DNA of 64,000 nt from Pyronema omphalodes. Lineage: Eukaryota > Ascomycota > Pezizomycetes > Pezizales > Pyronemataceae. The DNA is taken from NCBI GenBank assembly GCA_024516155.1, contig JAJJXM010000013.1, positions 806,001-870,000 on the forward strand, read 5' to 3'. Under the pieces are notes generated by a model that saw nothing but the letters and a program-made list of their open reading frames with translations, was not told the DNA's origin and ran no database searches. Within the stretch, counting starts at the first letter, position 1. The number at the start of each line of letters is the position of its first letter. The position numbers and the translations under genes are program-made. This document shows positions 1 through 11,900 of this stretch, piece by piece.

Positions 1-758
1 TCGGACGTGGATACTCGGATGCCCCTCAGGATGTTGAATACGACGAGCGTCTTTTCAGCACTCAGATTCTCTACGCTCTCTACTCCTCTCCGCTATCATG
101 GGAGCGCTTCTCTCTTGTCGGATACTCTCTCGGAGGAGGTATCGCCGTTGCGTTCGCATCCCACTTTGCTGCCCGCCTTGAGGCGCTTGTTCTTTTTGCG
201 CCCGCCGGAATCTTGAAGGCAAACAAGCTCGGACTTATGGTCAAGCTTGCCCGCGGAGGATGGGTTCCCAAGGCAATTGAGACTTGGATGTTGCAGCGCC
301 ATCTCGGTGTTCGGACGAAAGCTCACGCGACCGATATTGCTAGCGAGGATGGATTAGACTATGCCAAGATTATGAGATGGCAGGCGACTACGCATGCTGG
401 ATTCCCTATGGCCTTCCAGAAGTCTTTCAGACACGGTCCTTTGTATGATCGTGAAGAGGAGTGGAAGACGGTTGCAAAGCAGGGAATCGAGAGAGTGGGT
501 GTCATGGTTGGTGGAAAGGATGACGTCATCCCACCTAACTTGCTTCCTGACATGGTTGCCCTTTTGGGAGGCGCCAACAGAGTCCGTGGCGAGGTCTTGC
601 CTGATGCTGGTCACAACCTTATTCGTGACCGCTGGAGAGAGTGCATGGACTTTGTTGTTGATATTGTGGGATACCCTGATGAGGATGAGGATATTGATGA
701 TGGCTACGACGAGTCGATGGCCACCAGCAGAAGCTCTTACATTGTGAATGACTTCTAA
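1..758 (+). CDS. alpha/beta hydrolase fold protein, 3' part
   Basis: The frame is open from the window edge (first full codon at base 3) to the stop at 756-758, so the N-terminus lies outside the window. The first visible residues, GRGYSDAP, match the strand and loop after beta-4 in alpha/beta hydrolases. They are followed by a nucleophile elbow GYSLGGG (G-x-S-x-G) near bases 111-131. Further on come DDVIPP, placing the acidic residue, and DAGHNLI, placing the catalytic histidine. The order Ser-Asp-His is complete, so the enzyme looks active. These motifs fit a serine hydrolase, but the substrate cannot be told. The C-terminus is an acidic tail rich in Asp and Glu. No intron is needed in the visible part. 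The fold is secure; the specific function is unknown. Confidence 0.88.
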   Translation, partial: GRGYSDAPQDVEYDERLFSTQILYALYSSPLSWERFSLVGYSLGGGIAVAFASHFAARLEALVLFAPAGILKANKLGLMVKLARGGWVPKAIETWMLQRHLGVRTKAHATDIASEDGLDYAKIMRWQATTHAGFPMAFQKSFRHGPLYDREEEWKTVAKQGIERVGVMVGGKDDVIPPNLLPDMVALLGGANRVRGEVLPDAGHNLIRDRWRECMDFVVDIVGYPDEDEDIDDGYDESMATSRSSYIVNDF

Positions 759-1157
759 AAAAATGTTTTTGCGAACTGAAACAAAAGTCGATATTTTTGG
801 TATTTATCCCTGCGTATTTTAGATGTAGGGATCTCAAAATTGTATATAAGCGGGGCGTTCGTTTTGCTGTACATATCCCCATTAGATGGATTGTTTAGAT
901 AGCCGAAGAAGAAGCGGCACAATGCAATAAAAAAAAGCACACTATTCTACTCTTCAGATTTTGGTAAGTAAAGGTAACTCTGAAACCAGTTGAATCAATA
1001 AACTTTCAGCATCAAGATGCTTGGTTTCAGAATTTCTATGCGATTCAGACATCTCAACAAACAAAGGAACAGACAGGGGTTTGATATAAAATAAAACAAA
1101 CCCATTCTCCAGGAAATTCCAATCTATCTTTTATTGAATTCAAATTCATACGCCATC
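759..1157. other. intergenic spacer, 3' and 5' flanks
   Basis: This is AT-rich sequence between two genes on the same strand. It should hold the 3' UTR of the hydrolase and the promoter of the next gene. A TATATAA stretch lies at 842-848, too far from the ATG at 1158 to assign with confidence. I see no gene here. Confidence 0.6.
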
Positions 1158-4100
1158 ATGGCCGATAAATCCAATAACGGCAATAATTCAAATAACGACG
1201 ATGAAGCATACCATAACTTTCTCATTCGTTCCATATTCGGTGAATCTCCAGCGAGGAGGACAAACCCCAACGAGGACAACTCATTAAACCTTTCCCCAGA
1301 GGAAGTGAATGGTCTCGAGGCACTATTAAGGCAAACCCTAACAGCAACAGACACAGAGCCACCCGCTCCCCCAGTTTCTGAGGAATCCCATAACCTTGGC
1401 GAGATGTTACCACCAGCACAACCTAATATCCGCGAAAGGTCCAACGAAACACCACCACCACCAACCATCCGCAGCAATGCCACAACATCTGACATTTCAC
1501 CATCCAAACTCGAAATGCTTCAAGCATTCATAGCCTCCACCGAGGCTCCCCCCACAATGCCATCAGCCCAAAGTCAACCACTATTCAGCCCCAGTGATGC
1601 CATGCCATTGAGCAACCCCATAGCAACCGCTGCCAATGACACTGTTATTCCACCCCTGGAGCCCACTTTCCAAAATCCCTATGACAATTCCTCCTACCTC
1701 CAACCGGTAGATGAAAACACCTCCGTCACTCCAGGTATTGCACCGGCGGGGCCCACTTTCGAAACCCCCAATGACAATTTCACATACCTCCAACCAGTAG
1801 ATCAAAACACTCCCGCCACTCCAGTTATTTCACCGACCGGGCCCACTTTCGAAAATCCTTATGAAAACTCCTCCTACCTCCAACCAGTAGATCAAAACAC
1901 TCCCGCCACTCCAGTTATTTCACCGGCGGGGCCAACTTTCGAAAATCCTCATCACAATTCCTCCTACCTTCAACCGGTAGATGAAAATTCTCCAATTACT
2001 CCAGGTATTGCACCGGCGGGGCCAACTTTCGAAAACCCCAATAACAATTCCTCCCATCTCCAACCGGTAGATGAAAACACTCCCGCCACTCCAGTTATTT
2101 CACCTGCGGGGCCCACTCTCGAAACCCCCAATGACAATTCCACATACCTCCAACCAGTAGATGAAAACCCCCCTATCAGTCCAGTGGGGTCTCCCGCAGC
2201 AGACATTCCACCCGCACCCGCACCTTCAAACCTTCGAACCCGAGAGCAAGAACACACAGCCCTCTCGGAGATTTTCATCTCCCTCCTCAAAACCGACGGG
2301 GTGTTAAATGCCATAACCGAAGCTGCGGCAGCAAAGAGTTTCGATAGCCAGATGTATAACATGGCGTTATTGCATAGTAAACAAGAAATGTTACTGGATG
2401 CGTTATCTGTTATTGGTGTGGCTATGAGTTTGATGGTTAAGGGTTGCTTGTTTTGTACGGAGGATAAGGAGGTTGTTGCGGGTTTGTCAGGGCCGGATAT
2501 GATGGTGCATATCAAGGAGCATTTTGTGAGTGAGAGGAAGGTTGAGGGGAATGAGAAGGAGGAGGATGAGGAGGAGGTGGTTGATGAGAAGTGGGGAATT
2601 CCAGGTGAGTTTTTGAGTTGCGGGAAGATCCAAGAAAATCTGGGAATATGCAGGATTCGATAAACTTTGGGTAAGGAAACAAGGAAGCTGATAATTGGTC
2701 AACAGAGGAATTATGGGTCTTAGACGCAGCCCACATCGGTACCACACCACAACAAAAAATAAAGTACATAAAACGAGTCCGAAACTTCCTAGTAAACGAT
2801 TTACGAACGCAATGTCACCACTGCGAAAATGAATTCGACTGGGACTACAACTGGGTAAGTAATATTTTCAATCACATATTATCACTCATACTGACACCCT
2901 CCATTAGCGCTGGGCGCCGGATTATAGAGCTTACGACCTTACGGAACTGGTTAATACACACAGGTATTTTTGTTTTGAGACGGGGAAACTAGGATCCCAG
3001 GATTATCCTAAGGATTTCGGTGAGCTGGATGATGATAATATCATCGTTAGACTACCCCATGAACTTAAGTTTGCGAAATTGTCGGATTTCGATGAGAGGA
3101 AAATGAGGTTATTCAGACAGTATGCCAGGGGATTGAAAGGAAGAGGAAGATTTAGGAGGTATGATGAGAAGAAGGATGGAGCTCCTCGTGGTTATGATGA
3201 CTCGTCGGATCACAAGGAGGATGAGGATAAACCCCTACCCCAGAAACCCAAGCCCACGACGGCTGCACATAGCAACAAAAAGGCTACCCCGCGGGAAAAG
3301 CCTGCTGAGAAAATCACCACCCCGACAATACCATCAGCAACGACTACCCCCGCCACCCCAGCTCCAGCACAGGCCGATACGACCATAAACCTCCCAGCAG
3401 CTCGCGGCAAAAAGCGAAGCCGAGATGTATCCAAGCACGACACACCATCCTCCAAAGGTCCTCCCTTAAAATACAAGAAACTCCGACAACCAAACACCGA
3501 GACCATCGCAACCGCAACCGGAAGTTCTGCCGCACCAGAACAACTTACCCCTACTGCTCTCCCACAACTGACTATAACTCCTGCAACACCTGTTGTGGAT
3601 GATACTGCAGCTCCTGAAAATCCTGGAAGAAAGGGAAGGAGGAGAAGTGCACAGAAGAAGAGTAACTCGCCTAGTGCGCCTGGAGTTCAGTCGGGTGTTA
3701 CTTCGCAGAATGTTACTGCCACGGGAACAATTCCTGCGACGGGTTACACGGCTGCTGCAGGTGCTGGGTGGAATAGTGGCATGGGGATGCAGGGATATAT
3801 GACGCCTGGGAATGTTCAGACTACTACAAGTCCGATGGTTTCAAGTAGTAATTCTATTACTATTGGAAATCGGGTTTACACTAGTGGGGCTGGGATACAA
3901 TCATATATGCCGACTCAGAATGTTCAAACAACTACAAGTCCGGTTGTTCCAGGCAGTAATTTTGCAACTTCCGGGAATAATGTTTGGAATAGTGGCACGG
4001 GGATGCAGTTATATGTTCACCCGGGAAATTTTAGTACCGCTGGTCAAGTTCCCAGAAGTAATTCTATAACTACGGGATATACTCCGCTGAATACTGGTAC

Positions 4101-5421
4101 TGGGATGCAGTCATATACCAATTCTCAGAACTTCAATATGACGGGAACGGTTACTAGCAGTAATTTCGCAACGACCGGAAGTCCTGGGATGAATGCTAGT
4201 CATGGGATGCAATCGTATATGTCCCCTCAAAACTATAATGCCACCAGTCCGGTTTCTAACAGTAATCCAAACATCACTGGGAATACTACTCTCAATACTA
4301 CTTCTGGGATGCAATCATACAGTTCCCCTCAAAACTTCAACGCCACCAGTCCAGTTTCTAGCAGCAATTTTACGAACACCGGAAATACGGTTCTAAATAG
4401 TGGTACTGGGATGCAATCATCTTACATCACACCTCAAAACATTCAGCAAACATTCCCAGTTTCTAGCAACAATCGCACAACTACCAGAAATAATACTGTG
4501 AATACTGGTTCTGGGATGCAATCATATATGACAGCTCAAAACTTCAATGTCACAAGTCCGGTTTCTGGCAGCAATTCTACTAACACCGGAAATACTGCTC
4601 TGAATACTGGTACTGGAATGCAATCATATACCACTCCTCAGAACTTTAATCCCACCGGAACGGTTGCCAGGAGAAATTCTACCATCACTGGAGATACTGC
4701 TCCGAATACTGGTACTGGGATGCAATCACCTTACATCACACCTCAAAACATTCAGGCAACAAGTCCAGCTCCAAGTGGAAATCTCACAACCACCGGAAAT
4801 TCTTTTTTCAACAATAGTCCTGTAATGCAATCGTACAATTCCCCTCAAAACTTCAATGCATCAAGTTCAATTGCTAGACGCAATTCCGCAACGACCGGGA
4901 ATACGGGTTTGAATACTGGTACTGGGATGCAATCACCTTACATCACGCCTCAAAACATTCAGGTAACAAGTCCGGCTCTAACAAGCAATGCAACAACCAC
5001 CGGAAATCCTGTTGTAAATACCGGTTCTAGGATGCAATCATATACCACTCCTCAGAACTTCAATATCACAAGTCCTGCTGCAATTACCAATTCCACAAGC
5101 AGTAGAAATCCTGCTCCAAATATCAATACACCAAACCCCATCAACATCAATACCACCACAAATAACCCACACCTTGCCAACACTCCGACAACCCCCGCAG
5201 CCACCGCCGCAAACAAACACAACATGACGGCAGCCCAACGGGCAGCCCTTATATCCCACAGAGAGCAAATCATAGCCAAATATAAGCAAAACAACAAGCC
5301 TCTAAACCAGGAAGCTCTTAGAGCATACATGAACCGTGTTATTCGGAACTATTTGAGGACTGGAAGGTTACCAGATGTTACTGATGATGTTCTGATGGGG
5401 GAGAAGAGTGGTGGAAATTGA
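1158..5421 (+). CDS. large low-complexity protein with two tandem repeat arrays
   Basis: Proposed exons are 1158-2604, 2706-2854 and 2908-5421, giving 1,370 codons. Introns are 2605-2705 (GTGAGT...CAACAG, branch-like CTGAT) and 2855-2907 (GTAAGT...ATTAG). Both keep the frame, and both are needed because frame 1 closes at 2663. The start is the first ATG, MADKSNNG. The N-terminal region is acidic and Pro/Ser/Thr-rich and contains six 30-residue repeats. Exon 2 and the start of exon 3 encode the most globular part, about 100 residues rich in aromatic and charged residues, with a Cys-x2-His-Cys-like cluster QCHHCEN. A basic stretch follows, then about a dozen Asn/Thr/Ser/Gln-rich repeats with a GMQSY core. 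The last 65 residues look helical (MTAAQRAALISHREQ). No known domain was recognised and there is no signal peptide or membrane segment. The function is unknown. The Asn/Gln-rich part resembles prion-like or condensate-forming segments, which is inference only. Confidence 0.82.
1662..2201 (+). repeat. six tandem 90-bp coding repeats
   Basis: Six in-frame units of exactly 30 codons begin with Pro-Thr-(Phe/Leu) and share the core SYLQPVDENTP followed by TPVISPAG. Differences are concentrated at the residues after ENP/ETP and around the GIAP/VISP alternation. The last unit has diverged most. Confidence 0.9.
3775..5110 (+). repeat. tandem coding repeats of about 102-105 bp (GMQSY repeats)
   Basis: About a dozen units of 34-35 codons share the pattern GMQSY, then TPQNFN, then a Ser/Asn/Thr-rich linker ending in TGNT-like residues and an Asn-Thr-Gly. 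Two unit types are interspersed, one with QSYTTPQNFN and one with QSPYITPQNIQ. This suggests higher-order duplication of a two-unit block. The first units are more degenerate than the later ones. Confidence 0.85.
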
Positions 5422-5897
5422 AGTTCCGGGAAGTAGGTTTAGGAGGTTGGACTGGAACTCGTGGCAGTAGTGGATAAAGTGGGATAATGTGGAGGATGTG
5501 AATATTTTTAATTTCAGGTATTACAAATAAATGCAAGGAAGCGTGGGGGAAGAAGGAAAATTATTTAAGCATGATATCCATAGACAGATTACGAAATAAA
5601 AATAAAATAAAAATACTACATATCTTGCTATTCAAAGCATGACAAAACGTTGCACATATGGGGGAAGAAGATTACGGTTCTGTTGATGTAATAGTTAAGT
5701 AGATATGCGGCGGATAATTCATCAAGGTGTAGACGCCTTTCGTTTCGTAAGCGAAGCTGATTTCAGAGGTTGTTCAATCAATATATATCAACTCAAAAAT
5801 ACTTAAAGGATATCTTTCCTCTAGCGGAAATTCGAAATGCTCATCACAGAATACATGACCATGATATTGTGAGGTTTAATTATCAAACCTAAGTTAT

Positions 5898-6114
5898 TAG
5901 AAAGAGTAAAGGTCTTCAATACCCGTCCAAAACCTAACAAGTTCCTTATTACCCAAAAGATTTATAATACTCACACCAAAAAATTCAAAAAAATTACTAA
6001 TGCCTATCTGTGACTGAGAATGCTTGTTGTGCGCATCTCTGTGGGGGTACTTCTCCTCGCATCCAGCGCGTCTCCCCACCGCCATATGGTGTCGGCCACT
6101 TGGTAGAGCTAGCG
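5898..6114 (+). repeat. left arm of a diverged inverted repeat
   Basis: The reverse complement of this stretch aligns in pieces with 8041-8313. Bases 6083-6105 are the exact reverse complement of 8049-8071 (23 bp). The part around CACACCAAAAAATTC near 5973 matches GAATTTTTGGTGTG near 8299, and the outer TTAGAAAGAG matches CTCTTTCTAA. Between these blocks the arms differ by indels of tens of bases. It may be an old terminal-inverted-repeat element, or two head-to-head copies of one repeat. Confidence 0.6.
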
Positions 6115-7688
6115 CGACAGGGGTCTGAGGCCTCAAAACACCCCCCCCCCCCACCTCGCGACGAAAAAAGAATTGTTTTTAAAGCGCAAAAGTTGTAGAA
6201 TAGAACTCGGAGATGGTTTCAAAATCCGATTTGGAGGCGTGGTTGCCCTACGGTACATTTTTTTGCTGTGTGTAGTGTGTGTGCCGCGAGAACGTAGTGT
6301 ACATTGGAGGACATAGTGACCTCCCCACCATAGCGTTGCATCATGGTTTGCTCGCCACGACGACGTGGGATTCAATCAACAGACCAGCGGCATCGTGGGA
6401 ATCATGCATTGGCAAGATGATACGCATATCTGCGGTCTCGCTAATATTTGGAAACCTCAAAGACATGAACTTATGGGCAAGCAATGTTCAACACACCTCA
6501 ACACCATGAAAATCTATGTCACGAAGTTTCGTGAACTACAAACAAAAGATCCCGAATACATAAGATTGTCAAAAATAAAAGATAAAAACTATCTTCTCCC
6601 TCTTTTCGTATACCAATAACAGAAATAAAAAGTTTAACCAATTGACAAAATTAATTAAATTAATAAATCATGGAAGAAATAAGATGCATAAAGGAAAAGA
6701 ATTCATGCTGTCAATAAAAATCTGGCAGAAATAGCACTGTCAAGGCTATAAAAATTCCACATCCAAGCTAGTATGCCCTAGTGTCTTTCCCGCGCTGTTC
6801 CTATGACGTTGAGCTCCTGGCTCAAGCTCCCAACTACTCTCTCAATGCGCTTGCCGCGTTCCTTCCCTGCGCCCTCCCACCCACATAAAATCAGCTCTGC
6901 GGGCAAACCTCCAGTTCTCCCCCTTTGCACATCTATGAGACAGCGCTTTTTCTGGTTTGACCTCTGACCCACCATCTACAGCATTCCATTTTCACATCCC
7001 CTGACAGCGAACCAGCGTCTCCCTACTCTATTGCTGCCAGGCAGCTGTGTCCCTGCACTGATCCTCGATGCAGCATTAGCAGCTCGCCATTCGCGAATCC
7101 CATGCTTCCCCGTTGCGATCCCACAATTTTTGTAAGTATCTATTTCCCCGTAGTGTGATTGTAAGAAGATAACTCTGCTACAGGAAGGGATGAATGTTGA
7201 TGATGATGCAATCCATTCACTGTTCAGGAATAAGGTATCGTACATATGAATGTAGCTATTTCACATAAATAATTGACACTCACAAGAAGCCTCAACAGAG
7301 GTTGTTTTCTTACATTTGCTTGTTTTCAGCGGAGGTTCGCTAGTGGGTTGCAGAATCGGGTGTGGGCTGATTAGTGGGAGTCCATCATATTAGTGTAAAC
7401 AATAGAATTCACAAATTTTGAACTATTTTGAAAGTATAATATCTTGGCATATGTGATTCAACCTGTGAATACCACTAGCTTCATTGCAATTAAGCGCTTA
7501 ATTGCATATCATCACATTGAGATAATCTCTGTTGTTTGGAGCCCACATCGTCGCACGACAGCGTTGTGGGACATGAAAGCCTATATCATCACATCCGCAT
7601 TCCCAGTTTATCACAGCGCTGCTGCGAAATCGTGGGTGACATCCATCGTGTGATTGTGATCACGAAAAAATGAACCGTAGTGTTGTGG

Positions 7689-7764
7689 AGTAGATAGCGT
7701 TTATTATTATTGAATCATACGCTGACCGAAGCCTAAAAGGCCCATGCAGGAAGTAGATAGCGTT
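7689..7764 (-). mobile_element. severely 5'-truncated LINE insertion with target duplication
   Basis: The 13-bp direct repeat AGTAGATAGCGTT occurs at 7689-7701 and 7752-7764. The 50 bases between start with a (TAT)n tract and continue with TCATAC, then GAAGCCTAAAAGGCCCATGC. This resembles the 3' end of the full-length LINE (13045-13085: TCATAC, then GAGGCCTTTAAGGCCTATGC). On the minus strand it reads as a LINE 3' terminus followed by an (ATA)n tail. It is therefore an extremely short insertion by target-primed reverse transcription of a related LINE. Confidence 0.72.
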
Positions 7765-8040
7765 GAATGCATCACTAGTGCGGCTCTATCATGCAAACCA
7801 TACCCTAATAGGCGTATATATACTAGATTTAGCGTAGTGTAAGCCGAGTGACACATAATGATATTACGCTAGTACGTTTTCGGTGGCCCTGCCCCGGAAA
7901 ATCAAGATCAAGGGTCATCACTCGATGATTACTAGTCGGTTTTGGTAACCTCTGTAAGTGTGGGAAAAAAAACTCATACGTCATCACTCGGCGGTTAATG
8001 ATCAGAATTTATGTTCTGTATGTGCCAAGACTTTACCAAG

Positions 8041-8313
8041 ACGATAGCCCTACCAAGTGGCCGACACCATATCGTCTCGATTGCAAATCGCTTGTTGTCA
8101 AATCCTCCTCAATTTTTTGCAGTTAATCCGTATGTGCTATTCATGTACGCGTGCTTTTGCGTTCACGCATGTTGTTCATTTTCGTATGCTCTCCCTTTGG
8201 ATGTGCTCTTCATTCGCGGTGGCCTCACATAAATTTCTCCGCGCGCTCACGGTTTCAGACACTTCTCAGCCGCAAATAAGGATTAGTGATTTTCTCGAAT
8301 TTTTGGTGTGGGT
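8041..8313 (-). repeat. right arm of a diverged inverted repeat
   Basis: This is the partner of 5898-6114. The 23-bp exact core lies at 8049-8071, and the outer block at 8268-8313 matches the left arm with scattered substitutions. A deletion of about 60 bases relative to the left arm follows GTGTGGGTACC. The spacing of core to outer block also differs between arms, so neither is an intact copy. Confidence 0.6.
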
Positions 8314-8928
8314 ACCTTTGCTCTTTCTAATTCGATCGGGCGATTGGCACAGCTACGACTTTGAGATTTCAGAGAAGCAGATACCCTGGCTTCTCTAGTG
8401 AGTTGCGGCACATGGTAAGCACTTAAGCTCCCTCTGTTGTGCTTTTGAATTCCTGCTCCGAGACCAAGTGATGTTGTTCTAGGCGGTAGCTCCAGCGCTA
8501 TTTAGGCGGCAGCCCCAGATCGATGAGCAACGCTACGTGGCACCTACGGCACTGCATATTTGCAAGCTGTGGTTTTTGATGAGATCACAAAGTTAGCGGT
8601 CGGCACAATCTCACATTTCATAGCAATAATCACACTGGTCACTAGACTTGTTTTTGATCGGATATTTCCATTCAGCTAGACGATCTCCCATTGCAGATGA
8701 CTGGGGAATATGGTACCGCTATATCAGATGAGAGCAGTTCGGTTTTCAAATTCCGAAATAAGCGCATACGCTTCTTATACATGTACTACAGCGATTAGCT
8801 ATACTCTAATCCATTCACTCTGTACATAAGATTGTGTGTAGTTACATATCTAGACGCCCCACCCACTCACTCTCAGCCTTACCCATCCTACAACCCCGCC
8901 GCTACACTGAACGAAAAATTGTGTATCA

Positions 8929-11900
8929 ATGTCAGAGAGCAACTCATCATCTGCAGAGCCAATTCTTTTGGACATCGAAGTCAATGATGAATGGCACTCA
9001 GTGAGAGGGAAGTCCGATTTGGAGGCAGTTAACCCGCTCCTATTGGTATGTCGCTATCGATCAGTGGGCTGCGTTATGTACGGAAAGCACTGACATTATG
9101 TATTTTCAGGCACCTAATGCTATGGTGATGATTATGTATTACACCTCCAGTCAGAATTATTTCTCTGGGCTTATCTCTGATGCCTATATTAGTTGTCGGC
9201 GGAATTTACCACCAGAGATACTCCGATATCTATACAACCATGTCGCTCCTCAATTGGCCACCTTTGGAATCAACCTTCCCGGAATGGCAAACTGTAGCTT
9301 TACTGACTCTGATTACATGATCGGCTGTAAAACGGAGAAACTCAGATGCAGCTGCTGTTCTTATCAACGATACGATTTTCAGGATTGTAAAAGTGGTAGG
9401 TACCGAATTAGTGTTTTTTATCAAGGAAATAACTACAAAACACAATACCAACATATGATCTGATATATTATAGGATGGGTATGCGAAGAGTTGCAGAATG
9501 TCTATTACGCTGAGACGCGCGAGAGCGACACAAAAGAAATGACAACCCCGAAAGGGGATGTCCACAGTTCCAGAACACGACAGGAGCCAATTGAATTCAC
9601 TCAGGGCACTATAACGTTTCGCCAACTACCCACGACTGAGAGCCGCATCAAACACGAACGCAACTTCGCCCTAACCGGACAAAAGTTTTTCTTTCTTTCA
9701 AATCATGATTGCAAACGGAGGATTATATTCACAAACAAACCGCCGCCGTCCGAACCTCATTACAGCGATGAATTCCCTACACTTTCATTGATAAAGCTTC
9801 TGGGTATCAGACGCGTCTGTGAAGAATGGGACAAAATACTTAATGCCTATAAGCTGCAGTTGAATGATGTGGTATGTTAGAACATTAGCACATGGCTTTA
9901 CCGGTTCAGTTCTGACATTTAGAATTCAATCATAGAGAAAAGAAATCGTAATTAGAGATAAACCAGACCCCCGGAGCATCTTGTGGACACTAGAAAAAGC
10001 GGCCGAAGCAGCATCTGAGCTTGAAAACATACATAACCTTCAACTTAATCTTTTACAGTCCTTGAATGGTTTATCCTGGTATAAAAACCTTGCAGATGAA
10101 TATACATACATTTTGAATACAAAAAAGCGCATGGAGGATTTTGGGAACACCATTCAAGACGGTATCTCGAAAAAGGTTGATAGTTTTTTCCAGCGTGTAA
10201 ATTTCCCCTCTTAGTTTTGTTGAGCGCACTGATGGGAATGCTAATGCAAAAACAGGCATCCAATATTGTATCGATTGAGGAGGCGTTCAAGTCAAGGGAA
10301 CAAGGAGCAAGTATGAAGCGTCTTTCGTGGATAACCGTAAGATATTTTCATCCGGGATCTGGAGAATGATTAACTAACAACTGCCAGTTCATATTCCTTC
10401 CGTTACTTTTTGTTACCGTATGTCATCAATTGAATATTTACCAATCCTCATGATGGTCCCGACAGCTGACAAGGAATTTAGAGCCTTTACGGTATGAATA
10501 TCGATCTGCTTGCCAATAATCCCTCGTGGACCACTTGTTTCTACATCGCGGCGCCAGTATTCCTAGCTGTCATGGCTACTGTTTTGATTCTCAAATGCCG
10601 TAAAATACCTCACAAAAAAACCAAAATACGCGGCATGGCTGCTGATTTAATTCAAAAATACCGTACAATACTCCACAAAACAACCGAAACACGCGATGAA
10701 GAAAATCCTAAGACAACAACCCCATCGACATTGTCTGAACACTGGTTGCTATTCGATGTGGCCGAACAAGGAAATGCCGGAGTCATGCGAGCGATGATTG
10801 AAAGAAACTCTCCTTTAAACGTGCGCAATCACAACGATTGGAGGCCACTCCAGTTAGCAGCAAGGAATGGCCACAAAGAAGTTGTAGACCTGATCTTAGA
10901 AAAAGATACACTGGAATCCGACCCTGGTCTCGTTAACGCTCCCCCGGCCTTTCGTAATGGGCGGACTGCATTACAAGCCGCAGCCGATGGCGGAAATCGG
11001 GATATCGTCAACCGCCTTCTAGATGCTGGTGCAGATGTCAACGCTGGGCTGTGCGACTTCAACGGGAGGACTGCACTACAAGCTGCTGCTGGGAGTGGGC
11101 ATGGGGATATTGTCAACAGACTTTTGGACGCTGGTGCAGACGTCAACGCTGAGCCGAGTGAAGAGTACGGGATGACTGCACTACAAGCTGCTGCTGGGAG
11201 TGGGCATGGGGATATTGTCAACCGCCTTTTGGATGCTGGTGCACACGTCAACGCTAAGCCGTGCTTCAGCAACGGGAGGACTGCACTACAAGCTGCTGCT
11301 GGTAGTGGGCATGGGGATATTGTCAACCGCCTCCTGGATGCTGGTGCAAATGTCAACGCTGAGCCGTGCGGCTACAAAGGGAGGACTGCACTACAAGCTG
11401 CTGCTGGGAGTGGGCATGGAGCTATTGTCAACCGCCTTTTGGACGCTGGTGCAGATGTCAACGCTGAGGCGTGCTTCGACAACGGGAGGACTGCACTACA
11501 GGCTGCTGCTGGGAGTGGGCATGGAGATATTGTCAACCGCCTCCTGGATGTTGGTGCAGATGTCAACGCCAAGCCGAGCCGGTGGGAAGGGAGGACTGCA
11601 CTACAAGCTGCTGCTGGGAGTGGGCATGGAGATATTGTCAACCGCCTTTTGGATGCTGGTGCACACGTCAACGCTGAGCCGTGCCGGTCCAATGGGAGGA
11701 CTGCACTACAGGCTGCTGCTGGGAGTGGCCATGGAGCTATTGTCAACCGCCTCTTGGACGCTGGTGCACACGTCAACGCTAAGCCGGGCCGGTGGAGAGG
11801 GAGGACTGCACTACAAGCAGCAGCTGAAGGTGGTCATCTTTATGTTGTGAAGCGACTACTACAAGCAGGTGCGTCGCCGAATAGCATGACAGAAAAGATC

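Larger units (their letters stand above)
5422..8928. other. 3.5-kb stretch without a supported gene
   Basis: Only short unconvincing frames are present. The stretch contains the 3' flank of the upstream gene, two diverged inverted repeat arms (separate entries), a poly-C run near 6140-6152, a 50-bp LINE relic (separate entry) and, at its end, the promoter of the CorA-ankyrin gene. It looks like old mobile-element debris. Confidence 0.6.

Noticed and set aside
6078..6140. tRNA-like TTGGTAGAGC near the inverted-repeat core, considered as a tRNA-derived SINE
   Set aside because: No B box or cloverleaf could be formed around it.
6365..6619. 84-codon frame in the gene-free region
   Set aside because: No promoter, no composition or motif support, and it lies among repeat debris.
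10829..11850. Long alternative frames on both strands across the ankyrin array
   Set aside because: A 105-bp period is a multiple of three, so one open shadow frame in a unit is copied in all. They have no independent start context or domain.
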